Shown here in pieces: positions 8,519-17,826 of a DNA stretch of 49,036 bases (its first letter is position 1; each line of letters begins with the position of its first letter). Origin of the DNA: Deltaproteobacteria bacterium (GTDB lineage Bacteria; Desulfobacterota; Desulfuromonadia; Desulfuromonadales; BM103). Under the pieces are notes generated by a model. It saw nothing but the letters and a program-made list of their open reading frames with translations, was not told the DNA's origin and did no database searches. Both the position numbers and the translations under genes were made by a program. Location of the stretch: contig JAGXHM010000123.1 of the NCBI GenBank assembly GCA_024636155.1, forward strand, positions 1 to 49,036. Direction: 5' to 3'.

Positions 8519-9061
8519 ATGCTCCTGAAACTGGAACAACACTTTAATCGCTTCTCCAACCTGATGGGCTGGATCGCCGGTTTTCTGAATCTGGTCATGC
8601 TGGTCAATGTCTTCTACGATTCCATCATGCGCTATTTTTTCAATACCGGCTCAATCGCCTTGCAGGAGATGGAGTGGCACCTCTTCTCCATAGTCTTCCT
8701 CTTCGGTATGGCCTATACGCTCAAGGAGGACGGTCACGTCCGGGTTGATATTCTGTACGATTATTTCTCGCCGCGCTGGAAAGCGATTGTCAACATCGGC
8801 GGTGTCCTGTTGTTCATCATCCCCTTAAGTCTGCTGATCATCGAAGGTTCCTTCTGGTATGTACATGAGTCCTACATGTCCGGCGAAATCAGCGGCGACC
8901 CCGGCGGCTTGAGCTATCGCTGGCTGATCAAGTCGGTGATCCCGGTTTCCTTTGTCTTCCTGATTGTCTCAGCCATCGGCTTTATCCTCCACAATATCAA
9001 CATCTTCAGAGGACTCGAAGCACCGCCGGTGCATCACATCAAGGACAAGGCGATCCTGTAA
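8519..9061 (+). CDS. dctQ: TRAP transporter small membrane subunit
   Basis: The 180-residue protein has the four transmembrane helices typical of DctQ (about 15-35, 52-70, 92-112 and 138-160). It includes the family's early YDSIMRYFF, EMEWHLFSIVFLFGMAYTLKEDGHVRVD signature and a C-terminal YRWLIKSVIPVSF. DctQ pairs with DctM in the inner membrane to form the transport unit. The start is ATG 8519 after AAGG. It sits between dctP and dctM on one transcript. Confidence 0.93.
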   Translation: MLLKLEQHFNRFSNLMGWIAGFLNLVMLVNVFYDSIMRYFFNTGSIALQEMEWHLFSIVFLFGMAYTLKEDGHVRVDILYDYFSPRWKAIVNIGGVLLFIIPLSLLIIEGSFWYVHESYMSGEISGDPGGLSYRWLIKSVIPVSFVFLIVSAIGFILHNINIFRGLEAPPVHHIKDKAIL

Positions 9062-9167
9062 TGCTGACGAAGAGGGCACCAGAACAGAGGCTTAATGATT
9101 TCATTGCACGCGGGGCCCTGAAACCCTACGGGCCTCCCTATTAAGAAACAACGGAAAGTCATCTGAT

Positions 9168-10463
9168 ATGATCGGTCTTATAATGTTTGGTGCCGCCCTC
9201 GCCATGTTGCTTTTAGGCTTCCCGGTGGCATTCACTTTCGGTGGCGTCGCGGTCTTCTTTGGCCTACTGGCCGAAGGAACCGCGATTTTCTCCCTGATGC
9301 CGCACCGCATCTGGTCGATCATGAACAACACCATTCTGATGGCAATCCCCCTGTTCATCTTTATGGGCATTGTCTTACAGAAATCACGGTTAGCCGAACG
9401 TCTGCTCGAATCGATGGGCTTCTTGTTCGGCGAGATTCGCGGCGGTATCGCCATCTCGACAATACTGGTCGGCGCCTTACTCGCGGCATCGACCGGTGTG
9501 GTCGGGGCCAGCGTGGTCGCCATGGGGGTTATTTCCCTGCCGGTCATGCTCAAGCATAACTATGACAAGCGGCTTGCCACCGGGTCAATCTGTGCCGCCG
9601 GCACCCTGGGACAGATCATCCCGCCGTCAATCGTCCTGATCATCCTCGGCGATGTCTTCCAGGAACCGGTCGGCGATCTGTTCAAAGCTGCACTCTGGCC
9701 GGGACTCTCTCTGGTCGTCTTTTACGTCGCCTACATTGTCATCATCACCATCATCAGAAAGGATCTGGCGCCACCGGTCCGCCTCGCGGCATCGAACGAC
9801 ACCAAGAGGCAGCAGATCGGTCATGCCCTCAAGGCTATCGTACCGCCTCTAGTCCTGATCATTCTCGTACTCGGCTCAATTTTGACCGGTGTTGCGACGC
9901 CGACCGAATCATCCTCGGTGGGCGGCATCGGCGCGATTGCTCTGGCGATGCTCTATCAGCAGTTCTCCTTCCGCATGCTCTGGGATAGCTCGCTGGAGAC
10001 GATCAAGATCAGCTCAATGGTCTTCGCCATCCTGATCGGCGCCACTGCCTTCTCGATGGTCTTCACCTATACCGGTGGCGACTGGATCGTTGAGCAATTC
10101 ATGATGGGGCTACCGGGCGAGAAATGGGGCTTCATTATCCTGTCCATGTTACTCATCATGGTTCTCGGTTTTTTTATCGACTTCGTCGAGATCTCCTACA
10201 TCATCGTGCCGATTTTGGCACCGATCGCCGCGAACCTCGGCATCAACCCGGTCTGGTACGCCATCCTCGTCGCCATGAACCTGCAGACGTCATTTTTAAC
10301 CCCGCCGTTCGGCTTCAGCCTCTTCTACCTGAAGGGTGTCGCGCCGCCGGAAGTGCGAACCATCGATATCTACTACGGCGTTATACCCTTTATCTGCCTG
10401 CAGGCGTTCGTACTCGGCATTCTGGTGGTGTTCCCGGAATGGTTCGGATTCGCTGCGCACTAA
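9168..10463 (+). CDS. dctM: TRAP transporter large permease
   Basis: DctM is the sodium-coupled translocation subunit. The 431-residue length and about 12 hydrophobic segments match the family. Conserved motifs include GFPVAFTFGG near the start, GVVGASVVAMGVISLPVM, GTLGQIIPPSIVLII, TPTESSSVGGIGAI and the C-terminal NLQTSFLTPPFGFSLFYLKGV, which is typical of DctM. The gap after dctQ is 106 bp and contains no gene. The ribosome-binding site before ATG 9168 is weak (GGAAAG), with a second possible start at Met7. Confidence 0.93.
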   Translation: MIGLIMFGAALAMLLLGFPVAFTFGGVAVFFGLLAEGTAIFSLMPHRIWSIMNNTILMAIPLFIFMGIVLQKSRLAERLLESMGFLFGEIRGGIAISTILVGALLAASTGVVGASVVAMGVISLPVMLKHNYDKRLATGSICAAGTLGQIIPPSIVLIILGDVFQEPVGDLFKAALWPGLSLVVFYVAYIVIITIIRKDLAPPVRLAASNDTKRQQIGHALKAIVPPLVLIILVLGSILTGVATPTESSSVGGIGAIALAMLYQQFSFRMLWDSSLETIKISSMVFAILIGATAFSMVFTYTGGDWIVEQFMMGLPGEKWGFIILSMLLIMVLGFFIDFVEISYIIVPILAPIAANLGINPVWYAILVAMNLQTSFLTPPFGFSLFYLKGVAPPEVRTIDIYYGVIPFICLQAFVLGILVVFPEWFGFAAH

Positions 10464-10470
10464 GCCATTT

Positions 10471-11202
10471 ATGAATATTCTCGGTATCGATATCGGCGGA
10501 TCAGCCATTAAGGCTGCTCCAGTCAACCCGGACGACGGCACCCTTGTCGGAGAGCGTCTAAGGATTGCTACGCCTGAGCCGGCGACTCCAGACGCCATCA
10601 CAGAATCAATCACTCAGATCATTGAGCATTTTAGCTGGAAAGGCTCTCTCGGTTGTGGCCTGCCAGCAGTCATCAAAAATGGCATCGTCTGCACGGCTAC
10701 AAACATTGACCCGGCTTGGATTGGCGTTAACATCGTCACACTATTATCGGCACGAACCAGACAAAAGGTTACGGTCCTTAATGACGCCGATGCTGCTGGC
10801 CTGGCCGAGATGCATTACGGCGCCGGCAAAAAAGTGTCAGGGACCACTCTTGTCGTTACGGCAGGCACAGGCCTCGGCACAGCTCTCTTTCGGGACAACA
10901 CCCTGGTGCCCAATACAGAACTCGGCCATTTACAACTGCACGGCAGGATTGCCGAACAGTTTGCCTCCGCTGCTGTTCGCACTACGCTGAATCTTACCTA
11001 TCGCGAATGGGCAACACGCTTCGACGCTTACCTTCATCGTCTCGAGGAACTCTTCTGGCCGGACCTCTTTATTATCGGCGGTGAAATCAGTAAAGACCAC
11101 GCTCAATTCTTTCCGCATCTGACGACTAAAACCACGATTCTGCCAGCAGCATTACGCAATGATGCCGGGATCATTGGTGCAGCCGTAGCAGTCTTGCGAT
11201 GA
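10471..11202 (+). CDS. ppgK: Polyphosphate glucokinase (ROK family)
   Basis: PpgK phosphorylates glucose using inorganic polyphosphate, and often ATP. The 243-residue protein follows the characterised actinobacterial enzyme along its whole length: GIDIGGSAIKAAPV at the start, ATPEPATPDAI, NIDPAWIGVN, the catalytic LNDADAAGLAEMHYGAGK, the TGLGTALFRDNTLVPNTELGHL loop, and the C-terminal WPDLFIIGGEISKD with PAALRNDAGIIGAA. It begins 7 bp after dctM and its stop overlaps the next start (ATGA), so it belongs to the TRAP operon. Why a sugar kinase is tied to a carboxylate transporter is unclear. Confidence 0.9.
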   Translation: MNILGIDIGGSAIKAAPVNPDDGTLVGERLRIATPEPATPDAITESITQIIEHFSWKGSLGCGLPAVIKNGIVCTATNIDPAWIGVNIVTLLSARTRQKVTVLNDADAAGLAEMHYGAGKKVSGTTLVVTAGTGLGTALFRDNTLVPNTELGHLQLHGRIAEQFASAAVRTTLNLTYREWATRFDAYLHRLEELFWPDLFIIGGEISKDHAQFFPHLTTKTTILPAALRNDAGIIGAAVAVLR

Positions 11203-12455
11203 GGTCAGAACAAATGTCGCTTCGCCCTCTTCTCCTGCTGCGCGTTTTTCTCCCTTTCGCTTTTGGCTTCTTCCTTTCTTATCTTTTTCGCACTGTAAAC
11301 GCGGTCATCGCTCCGGATTTAGTCCGCGACATTGGTGTTGATCCGGCAAGCCTTGGGCTGCTGACTTCAGCTTATTTCCTCGCCTTTGCCGCATTTCAAC
11401 TCCCTCTCGGAGTTCTCCTGGATCGTTATGGGGCACGCCGCGTTGAAGCCACACTTTTATTGTTCGCTGCCGCAGGCGCCTATGTTTTTGCGCAAGCCGA
11501 AACACTCACGGGGCTGATGATTGGTCGCGCTCTGATCGGACTTGGCGTCTCCGCCTGCCTGATGGCAGCGTTCAAAGCGTTCACTCTCTGGTTCCCCCCT
11601 GAACGACTTCCTCTGGCTAACGGCATCCAGATGATCTCCGGCGGTATAGGTGCTCTGGCCGCTACCACGCCAATAGAGCTGTCACTACAATGGACTGACT
11701 GGCGCGGAGTTTTTCTGATTCTTGCCGGAGTTACCGTCGCGGCATCAGCCTGTGTGTTTTTAATCGTTCCGGAAAAGGCAGGAACTCATCAGGGAGAAAC
11801 CTTTCGGGAACAACTTGCAGGCATCAGCAAGATCTTCACCAATAGGTTATTCTGGACTATAGCCCCGTGGGCGGTTGCCGCCCAGGCGGCCTATCTCTCT
11901 ATCGCCGGGCTCTGGTCGGGACCATGGCTACGAGACGTAGCGAATTACGATCGTATGGCCGTAGCCAACACCCTGATGGGCGTCTCACTCGCCATGATTG
12001 CGGGTTATTTTACCTTCGGCGCCCTGGCCGAACGCCTGGCTCGCCGCAACATTCAACCGATGGCTGTTGCCGCTGCCGGCATGCTGATTTTTATTGGCGT
12101 ACAATGTTTGCTGGTTCTGCAATTGACACTATTGACTTTGCCTCTCTGGCTGCTCTTCGGCTTTTTCGGAACAGCCTGTATCCTGCCCTATGCAGTGCTC
12201 TCTCAAAGTTTCCCAAAGCACCTGTCTGGCAGAGCGAATACCGGGCTGAACCTGCTGGTCTTTGTTGCCGCTTTTACTGCACAATGGGTGATTGGACTGA
12301 TCATAAACCTTTGGCCACAGACTCTTTCAGGGGGCTATAATGTCTCAGGATACAAGGCCGGTTTTGGCTTGATTGTGGCCTTACAGCTGGCTGCTGCTCT
12401 CTGGTATTTCTTCTCGGTTGGACGCAGTAAAATTTCCGGAAAGGTTGCGGAGTAG
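11199..12455 (+). CDS. MFS transporter
   Basis: The 418-residue protein has about 12 transmembrane helices and the major facilitator motif A-like loop GVLLDRYGARRVE between helices 2 and 3. The N-terminal part FLSYLFRTVNAVIAPDL resembles MFS carriers for organic anions or nitrate-type solutes, but the substrate cannot be assigned. The ATG at 11199 overlaps the ppgK stop by 4 bp; Met6 at 11214 is an alternative start. Coupling to ppgK and the TRAP genes suggests a shared pathway. Confidence 0.85.
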   Translation: MRSEQMSLRPLLLLRVFLPFAFGFFLSYLFRTVNAVIAPDLVRDIGVDPASLGLLTSAYFLAFAAFQLPLGVLLDRYGARRVEATLLLFAAAGAYVFAQAETLTGLMIGRALIGLGVSACLMAAFKAFTLWFPPERLPLANGIQMISGGIGALAATTPIELSLQWTDWRGVFLILAGVTVAASACVFLIVPEKAGTHQGETFREQLAGISKIFTNRLFWTIAPWAVAAQAAYLSIAGLWSGPWLRDVANYDRMAVANTLMGVSLAMIAGYFTFGALAERLARRNIQPMAVAAAGMLIFIGVQCLLVLQLTLLTLPLWLLFGFFGTACILPYAVLSQSFPKHLSGRANTGLNLLVFVAAFTAQWVIGLIINLWPQTLSGGYNVSGYKAGFGLIVALQLAAALWYFFSVGRSKISGKVAE

Positions 12456-12600
12456 CCCTTTGCTTGCCTGCCTTGTCCTTTTGTCCCACTTGTCTTTTCT
12501 GACCTGATCAGTTATATCTTATAGCTTAATCCGAATGAAGAGCTTCACCCTTCTTAAACGAACCGATCCAGAGCACCCAAGATTCAAGGAGTTTTTTGTC

Positions 12601-13863
12601 ATGCCCATGTCGCAATCTTTTCAGGACCGCCTCTTTCCCATAGCCGCCGATATAGCAGAGCATTACGGCACACCTTTCCATATCTACGATGAAGCAGGCA
12701 TTCTTGAAACGGGAGAAAAATTAAAAAAAGCTTTCGCCGGCATCGAAGGTTTTCGCGAATACTATGCCGTCAAGGCTTTGCCGAACCCTCGCATCCTGGA
12801 ATTGATGAAAGAGCTGGACTTCGGATTTGACTGTAGCTCGATTGCGGAGCTGATCTTGAGCCGGGAAGTTGGCGGCACCGGCGAAGACATCATGTTCACC
12901 TCCAACAACACGACCGAGGAAGAATTTCTTGCGGCTGCCGCTGAAGGTGGCTCCATCCTCAACCTCGACGATATCTCACTGCTCGCCAAAGTTCCGGAAT
13001 TTCCCGAGCTGGTCTGCTTCCGCTACAATCCTGGCCCGCGCCGAACTGGCAACATCATTATCGGCAACCCGGTTGAAGCCAAATACGGTATCACTCATGA
13101 GCAGGTGATCTCGGCATACAAGCTGGCACTGGAACGGGGCGCCAAACGTTTCGGCCTGCACACCATGGTCGCATCCAATGAAAGAGACTACACCTATATG
13201 GTGGAAACCGTGCGCATGCTCCTGCAGGTTTCAGCAATGGTCGAAGAGAAATTGGGAATCCGTTTCGAATTCCTCAACATTGGCGGCGGTCTTGGCATTC
13301 CCTACAAGCCAGAGGATTCTTCTCTTGATCTTGACTCCATGGCCAAAGAAATCACCGAGCTCTTCGACGACTTTAAATCAGAGCATGGCTATGCACCGCG
13401 TATGTACATGGAAAGTGGTCGTTGGATCACCGGACCGCACGGGGCATTGGTTACTCAGGCAATCAACCACAAAAGCATCTACCGCAATTATATCGGTGTT
13501 GATGCCTGTATGTCGTCTCTGATGCGGCCTGCCTTGTACGACGCGTATCATCACGTGGACGTCATTGGCAAAAGCGATCAGGAAAAATCAGAGACTTACG
13601 ACATTGCCGGCTCACTCTGCGAGAACAACGACAAATTCGCCATCCAGCGCAACCTGCCACCGATCCAAGAGGGGGACCTGCTGGCGATCCACGACACTGG
13701 CGCTCACGGTCACGCCATGGGTTTCCAGTACAATGGTCGTTTGCGCCCCAAAGAGCTGCTGTTGCGCACCGACGGTTCTGTTGAATTGATTCGCCGTGCA
13801 GAAACCAATGAGGACTACTTCCAAACGCTGAATTTCGAGAAGAATGTCTTGCCGAAAAAGTAG
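12601..13863 (+). CDS. lysA: LysA-type PLP-dependent amino acid decarboxylase
   Basis: This is a fold type III PLP enzyme of the diaminopimelate/ornithine decarboxylase group, probably making lysine from meso-diaminopimelate. The 420-residue sequence has the PLP lysine in YYAVKALPN (Lys58), the phosphate-binding GGGLG loop in FLNIGGGLGIPY, and the acidic CENND motif matching the substrate-side CExxD motif. It differs from textbook LysA in having ESGRWITGPHG where EPGR is usual, so a paralogue with another amino acid substrate is possible. ATG 12601 follows AAGGAG; the upstream reading from 12535 is rejected. No other lysine gene is adjacent. Confidence 0.75.
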   Translation: MPMSQSFQDRLFPIAADIAEHYGTPFHIYDEAGILETGEKLKKAFAGIEGFREYYAVKALPNPRILELMKELDFGFDCSSIAELILSREVGGTGEDIMFTSNNTTEEEFLAAAAEGGSILNLDDISLLAKVPEFPELVCFRYNPGPRRTGNIIIGNPVEAKYGITHEQVISAYKLALERGAKRFGLHTMVASNERDYTYMVETVRMLLQVSAMVEEKLGIRFEFLNIGGGLGIPYKPEDSSLDLDSMAKEITELFDDFKSEHGYAPRMYMESGRWITGPHGALVTQAINHKSIYRNYIGVDACMSSLMRPALYDAYHHVDVIGKSDQEKSETYDIAGSLCENNDKFAIQRNLPPIQEGDLLAIHDTGAHGHAMGFQYNGRLRPKELLLRTDGSVELIRRAETNEDYFQTLNFEKNVLPKK

Positions 13864-14179
13864 AGGGACTAAAGAGGTTCTGCGCTTCAGTGACAACGGT
13901 AACGCTGATCAGTTACTTACATAGGGGAGACGTCCATCTCTGAAGCGCAGGAGTCACTGACTGCTTACGAGGCTCAGGACGACCAAAATGAACCAGCGAC
14001 CACACCTTTACTTGACACGGAAGAGCCTGGCAGCACGGCAACAAAGAAAAAACTCCGGACGCACCAAACTAAAGTAATGATAAATGACAACTGCGCACTG
14101 GTTTTATTCGCGATAACCGGCAATGCCCTCTTTGCAAGTCTCATTGTGAATCTTCGAATCCCCCATCACAAGCGTATTT
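13864..14179. other. Intergenic stretch with inverted repeat and open frame
   Basis: An 11-bp inverted repeat (CTGCGCTTCAG / CTGAAGCGCAG) lies near 13880 and 13938. From about 13910 one + frame stays open into the next gene region and would encode an acidic, Gln-rich stretch and then a hydrophobic segment, but it has no usual start codon or ribosome-binding site before ATG 14077. I do not call a gene. It could be a decayed coding sequence. Confidence 0.4.
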
Positions 14180-14896
14180 ATGAACCTCATCCTCTTACAC
14201 AACGAAGACTTTACCGGCTCCAATCGGGTCAGATTATTTGGCCGCCGTTACGAACATGCCCGTGCAATCCTCAAGGTCACAAACGGCAAAACGTTACAGG
14301 TTGGCTTGCTTGGTGGGAGAACCGGTTATGGAATCGTTCTTTCAATTGATGAGACAAAGCTGGAGCTTGAAGTTATGCTGGAAGATGAGCCGCTGGAGCC
14401 GCTTCCTGTGACTGTCATTCTGGCCATGCCACGACCAAAGGTTTTCAAACGGGTCCTGCAGGGAATGACAGCCATAGGGATAAAACAGATTATCCTTCTC
14501 AATACCTGGCGAGTGGACAAGAGCTACTGGCAAAGTCCAACTCTTGAGCCAGCCGCCATTCAGGAACAGCTCATCCTTGGCCTGGAACAGTCTCGCGACA
14601 CAATTCTGCCCACGGTAAATCTACAGCCACGCTTCAAACCTTTTGTTGAGGATTCCCTCCCGGCAATGGCAAGCCAAACGTGTGCCCTGGTTGCTCACCC
14701 AGGTTCGTCACAACCTTGCCCGGTCAATGTGCCGCAAGCAGTAACCCTGGCAATTGGACCTGAAGGTGGCTTCACAGCTTATGAGATAGAGAAACTGGTT
14801 GCCGCTGGCTTGACTCCGGTTCATCTCGGCAACCGCCCACTCCGTGTCGAGACGGCTGTCCCAGCTCTGATAGGCCGTCTCCTGACCTGTTCCTAG
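14180..14896 (+). CDS. rsmE: 16S rRNA (uracil-1498-N3)-methyltransferase
   Basis: RsmE methylates U1498 of 16S rRNA with SAM. The 238-residue SPOUT-fold protein has an N-terminal PUA-like domain with HARAILKVTNGKTLQVG and, in the C-terminal half, the SAM-binding trefoil knot motifs LAIGPEGGFTAYEIE and LGNRPLRVETAVPAL, which are diagnostic of RsmE. The ATG at 14180 starts a normal-length family member. The ribosome-binding site is weak, so translation may depend on upstream context. Confidence 0.93.
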   Translation: MNLILLHNEDFTGSNRVRLFGRRYEHARAILKVTNGKTLQVGLLGGRTGYGIVLSIDETKLELEVMLEDEPLEPLPVTVILAMPRPKVFKRVLQGMTAIGIKQIILLNTWRVDKSYWQSPTLEPAAIQEQLILGLEQSRDTILPTVNLQPRFKPFVEDSLPAMASQTCALVAHPGSSQPCPVNVPQAVTLAIGPEGGFTAYEIEKLVAAGLTPVHLGNRPLRVETAVPALIGRLLTCS

Positions 14897-14916
14897 GCAC
14901 ATCTGCCAGCAGTTCA

Positions 14917-15100
14917 CAACCCCAAAAAAACGACGAAACAGCCTTTTAAACAAAAAAATTAATCAACAATAATATTAATTTAACAAAAAACACGGATTAA
15001 AATCATGCACTTAGAGTGTCAACACCTTGTAATCATTTAATTATTTTAATTTTAATCCTTAAATTAAATAAGATTAAATTATACATTTCTAACTGGACTG
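14917..15100. promoter_or_regulatory. Strongly AT-rich intergenic region
   Basis: Between rsmE and the next gene is about 180 bp that is far richer in A and T than its surroundings, with runs such as AATAATATTAATTTAACAAA and repeated TTAAAT/TTTAAT words. It probably holds the promoter of the downstream gene and may bind a nucleoid protein. No single promoter can be picked out. Confidence 0.4.
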
Positions 15101-15177
15101 GCGCCCGACAAATAGAGAGAATAGGCTACATTAAAAAATAAGATTCAAGACGAAATCGCAGAACTCGGGAGAATCGT

Positions 15178-15654
15178 ATGTTCCAGAAAATCAGAGTCGC
15201 AGTCATCAACAGCACCCGGCCGGTTTACATTGCAGGGCTTATGTCGACACTCTTTTTTGCTGTTGGCGTACAAAAGCTCGAAGCACATGCAGATCTGCTT
15301 GCCCGGCACAGCATCTATACCGGCATCTTTTTTGTTTGCCTGTGGACAGCCTGCCGTCTCTTTTCTGGCAGCCTGAATCGTCGCCTCGCACTTGAGGGTG
15401 TCTGCACCGAAACAGCAGGCGACATGATTTACACCTTTGTCATCTACCTGGAACTCATTAAGCATGTCGTTGGCGTAAGCTTTACACTCGGCTGGATTGC
15501 CGGAGTGATGTTCTGTTGGGATTACCTTGGACATCAGACATTCCTGGTTCCCGCTGGTGCAAGTCTGGCTGTTTCCATGGTGGCTTTTCTGGTGACTTAC
15601 GGTATCGCCTCTTTTGTCGACAACCTTCACTGGCCAGGCGCTGAGGAAGAATAA
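15178..15654 (+). CDS. Integral membrane protein of unknown function
   Basis: The 158-residue protein has four probable membrane helices (about 15-32, 45-63, 80-112 and 118-145) and a charged C-terminus. I recognise no family. The start is ATG 15178 after GGGAGAATCGT. It is a single-gene unit with a long AT-rich leader and a strong terminator after the stop. Confidence 0.7.
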   Translation: MFQKIRVAVINSTRPVYIAGLMSTLFFAVGVQKLEAHADLLARHSIYTGIFFVCLWTACRLFSGSLNRRLALEGVCTETAGDMIYTFVIYLELIKHVVGVSFTLGWIAGVMFCWDYLGHQTFLVPAGASLAVSMVAFLVTYGIASFVDNLHWPGAEEE

Positions 15655-15680
15655 GCTCAGCATTTGTCAAAGATACAAGC

Positions 15681-15712
15681 AAAAGGGCCAGCTGTTCAGC
15701 TGGCCCTTTCTG
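15681..15712 (+). terminator. Rho-independent terminator
   Basis: AAAGGGCCAGCTG pairs with CAGCTGGCCCTTT around a 1-3 nt loop, followed by T-rich sequence. It closes the membrane protein gene and may also serve the opposing gene. Confidence 0.85.
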
Positions 15713-15746
15713 TTTATTATGATGGAATGAACTGGTTGTAAAGTTG

Positions 15747-16265
15747 TCATGAAACTCCCAGCGGAAGTAGGGGCTGAATGGCACAGAGATCCGGGATGTC
15801 TGCCGGGTCAATAACCACCATATCGCGATGTACGCGAACCACATTCCCACAGAGATCAGCATCAAAAACAGAATCAACCAACCTGCCACTTACACATTCA
15901 ATCTGTACCGCACAGTCAAGCAGGCGAGGTGCAGCCGCAACGATACCCGAGACACAACGGTATCCCAAGGATTCCTCAGCGTTTAAACAGAGACTCCCCC
16001 GACTCATAACTTCCCGGATTCTACCCAGATCAGTCTCGTAGGGCATATTCAGGACAAAATCACCACCTGACCAGAAACGAGACATCGGCTCAGAGCGACC
16101 ATGCCATGCCGTTCGGATGCATGGTTTATCACCACCGACCAAAGCGACCCAAGCCGTCACCAGGGTAACAGCCGAGCCATCAGGCGCATACCAGCTGATC
16201 AATCCTGCAGGCAACCAGGCCACAGGGACCTTGATTTCAAAAGGCTGTTCAATCATATTCAACAT
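15747..16265 (-). CDS. Flavin reductase-like (FMN split-barrel) protein
   Basis: The 172-residue protein resembles the flavin reductase/flavoredoxin domain: an N-terminal PVAWLPAGLISWYAPDGSAVTLVTAWVALV region, a WSGGDFVLNMPYETDLGRIREV segment and a C-terminal CAVQIEC...DLCGNVVRVHRDMVV strand. Flavoredoxins of this type bind FMN and move electrons in anaerobes. The start is either ATG 16265 or ATG 16256; neither has a good ribosome-binding site. It is transcribed away from the Rrf2 regulator, and the shared upstream region could hold a common operator. Confidence 0.75.
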   Translation of the reverse strand: MLNMIEQPFEIKVPVAWLPAGLISWYAPDGSAVTLVTAWVALVGGDKPCIRTAWHGRSEPMSRFWSGGDFVLNMPYETDLGRIREVMSRGSLCLNAEESLGYRCVSGIVAAAPRLLDCAVQIECVSGRLVDSVFDADLCGNVVRVHRDMVVIDPADIPDLCAIQPLLPLGVS

Positions 16266-16336
16266 TTTTTGGCAATAAGAGTCCGTTAAGTATAAAGCAT
16301 TTCCGTCCTTAGTAGAAGTTTAACACAACTATGTTC

Positions 16337-16365
16337 TTGACAAGAGAAATAAACTTTACTAAAAA
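16337..16365 (+). promoter_or_regulatory. Sigma-70 promoter and possible operator for rrf2-cysK
   Basis: TTGACA (16337-16342) and TAAAAA (16360-16365) are spaced by 17 bp, 30 bp before the regulator gene. AAGTTTA (16316-16322) and TAAACTT (16350-16356) form an inverted pair around the -35 box, a plausible binding site for the Rrf2 protein itself. Confidence 0.6.
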
Positions 16366-16394
16366 GCTTAACAACATATATCAGGAGATTACCT

Positions 16395-16862
16395 ATGCGT
16401 TTATCTACAAAAAGTCGCTATGGTCTGCGTGCCCTCTTTGACATGGCCTATCATGCTGGTACCCTGCCCGCGCAAATCAAAGACATCAGCCGCCGCCAGA
16501 ACATCTCTCCGCGCTATCTTGAACAAATTTTTCAGGATCTAAAGCGAGGAGGCCTCCTAAAAAGCCGTAGAGGTCCCCAGGGGGGATATTTCTTGTCCCG
16601 CAAGCCTCACGAAATAAACGTTCATCAGGTCGTAACCGCTGCAGAAGGCGAAATGGCCTTGGTCGACTGTGTGAAGTCAGGTAAAGGATGTAAGAAAGAG
16701 TGCGAACTAAACAACGAATGCGTCACACAGAAAATCTGGATGGAAGGCAGCAAGCGCCTTAACGACTACCTGAGCTCTGTAACCCTGAAAGACCTTTGTG
16801 ACGACGCCAAAGCTATGGGCATGGAAAAGGAACTGGATCACCGCTTCATGTACTTTATCTAG
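16395..16862 (+). CDS. Rrf2-family transcriptional regulator
   Basis: The 155-residue protein starts with the family hallmark [18 protein letters not shown] and has a winged helix-turn-helix (about 25-63) including [29 protein letters not shown]. Cys92, Cys99, Cys103 and Cys109 could hold an iron-sulfur cluster, as in IscR, though the spacing differs from IscR. It lies 26 bp before cysK on the same strand, as CymR/IscR-like cysteine regulators often do, so control of cysteine synthesis in response to cysteine or cluster supply is likely. A good site (AGGAG) precedes ATG 16395. Confidence 0.9.
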   Translation: MRLSTKSRYGLRALFDMAYHAGTLPAQIKDISRRQNISPRYLEQIFQDLKRGGLLKSRRGPQGGYFLSRKPHEINVHQVVTAAEGEMALVDCVKSGKGCKKECELNNECVTQKIWMEGSKRLNDYLSSVTLKDLCDDAKAMGMEKELDHRFMYFI

Positions 16863-16888
16863 CGCAATGTCCTAAGGAGACCCGACTC

Positions 16889-17800
16889 ATGGCAGAGAGA
16901 TGTTCCTCAATGCTCGATCGTATCGGCAACACACCCATGGTAAAAATTAGCACCCCAGAAGGATCGGCAACGCTATGGGGGAAGCTGGAGAGCGCCAACC
17001 CTGGCGGTAGTGTCAAAGACCGCATCGCCAAGGCCATGATCGAACAGGCCGAACAAGATGGCCTGTTGAAGCCGGGGGATGTGATTGTTGAACCGACCAG
17101 CGGTAACACTGGCATCGGCCTCTCTCTGGTGGGCGCAGTCAAGGGCTACCAAATCGTACTCATCATGCCCGACACCATGTCCATGGAGCGTCGTCGTCTG
17201 CTCGGTGCCTTTGGTGCCGAGTTAATCCTCACTCCCGGCGCACAGGGGATGCGAGGAGCGATAGAAAAAGCAGAAGAGATCGCTGCCGAACGTAAGGCAT
17301 TCATGCCTCAACAATTCTGCAACCCTGCCAATCCAAGAGTTCACCTGCGAACAACCGGACCCGAGATTCTGCGCGACCTCGACAATCAGGTCGACGCCCT
17401 TGTGGCCGGAGTCGGCACCGGCGGCACAATCACTGGTGCAGGGCAGGCAATTAAAGAAAAAAATCCTGAAGCACTCATTGTAGCAGTAGAACCAAGTGAC
17501 TCGCCGGTGCTCTCAGGCGGCGAACCTGGCCCACACAAAATTCAGGGCATTGGTGCTGGCTTTGTCCCTGATGTTCTCAACACGGACATTTTGACAGAGA
17601 TTATCACTGTCACTAATGAGCAAGCCATGCAAACAACCCGCGACCTTGCCCGCGAAGAAGGTCTTTTTGTTGGTATCTCTGCAGGAGCAAACGTCTTTGC
17701 TGCCCGTCAGATTGCCGCACGCCTCAAGCCAGGGCAGAATGTTGTCACGATTCTCTGCGACACCGGCGAACGTTATCTCTCCACCAACGTCTTTGATTGA
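16889..17800 (+). CDS. cysK: O-acetylserine sulfhydrylase (cysteine synthase A)
   Basis: CysK makes cysteine from O-acetylserine and sulfide using PLP. The 303-residue protein has the PLP lysine in NPGGSVKDR (Lys43), the substrate loop TSGNTG (70-75), the phosphate-binding GTGGT loop in [11 protein letters not shown], and the late GISAGANV motif. The length is normal. AAGGAG precedes ATG 16889. It forms an operon with the upstream Rrf2 regulator and ends at a strong terminator. Confidence 0.95.
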   Translation: MAERCSSMLDRIGNTPMVKISTPEGSATLWGKLESANPGGSVKDRIAKAMIEQAEQDGLLKPGDVIVEPTSGNTGIGLSLVGAVKGYQIVLIMPDTMSMERRRLLGAFGAELILTPGAQGMRGAIEKAEEIAAERKAFMPQQFCNPANPRVHLRTTGPEILRDLDNQVDALVAGVGTGGTITGAGQAIKEKNPEALIVAVEPSDSPVLSGGEPGPHKIQGIGAGFVPDVLNTDILTEIITVTNEQAMQTTRDLAREEGLFVGISAGANVFAARQIAARLKPGQNVVTILCDTGERYLSTNVFD

Positions 17801-17826
17801 GCAGCTTTTTAACCATTCAAGAGCCG

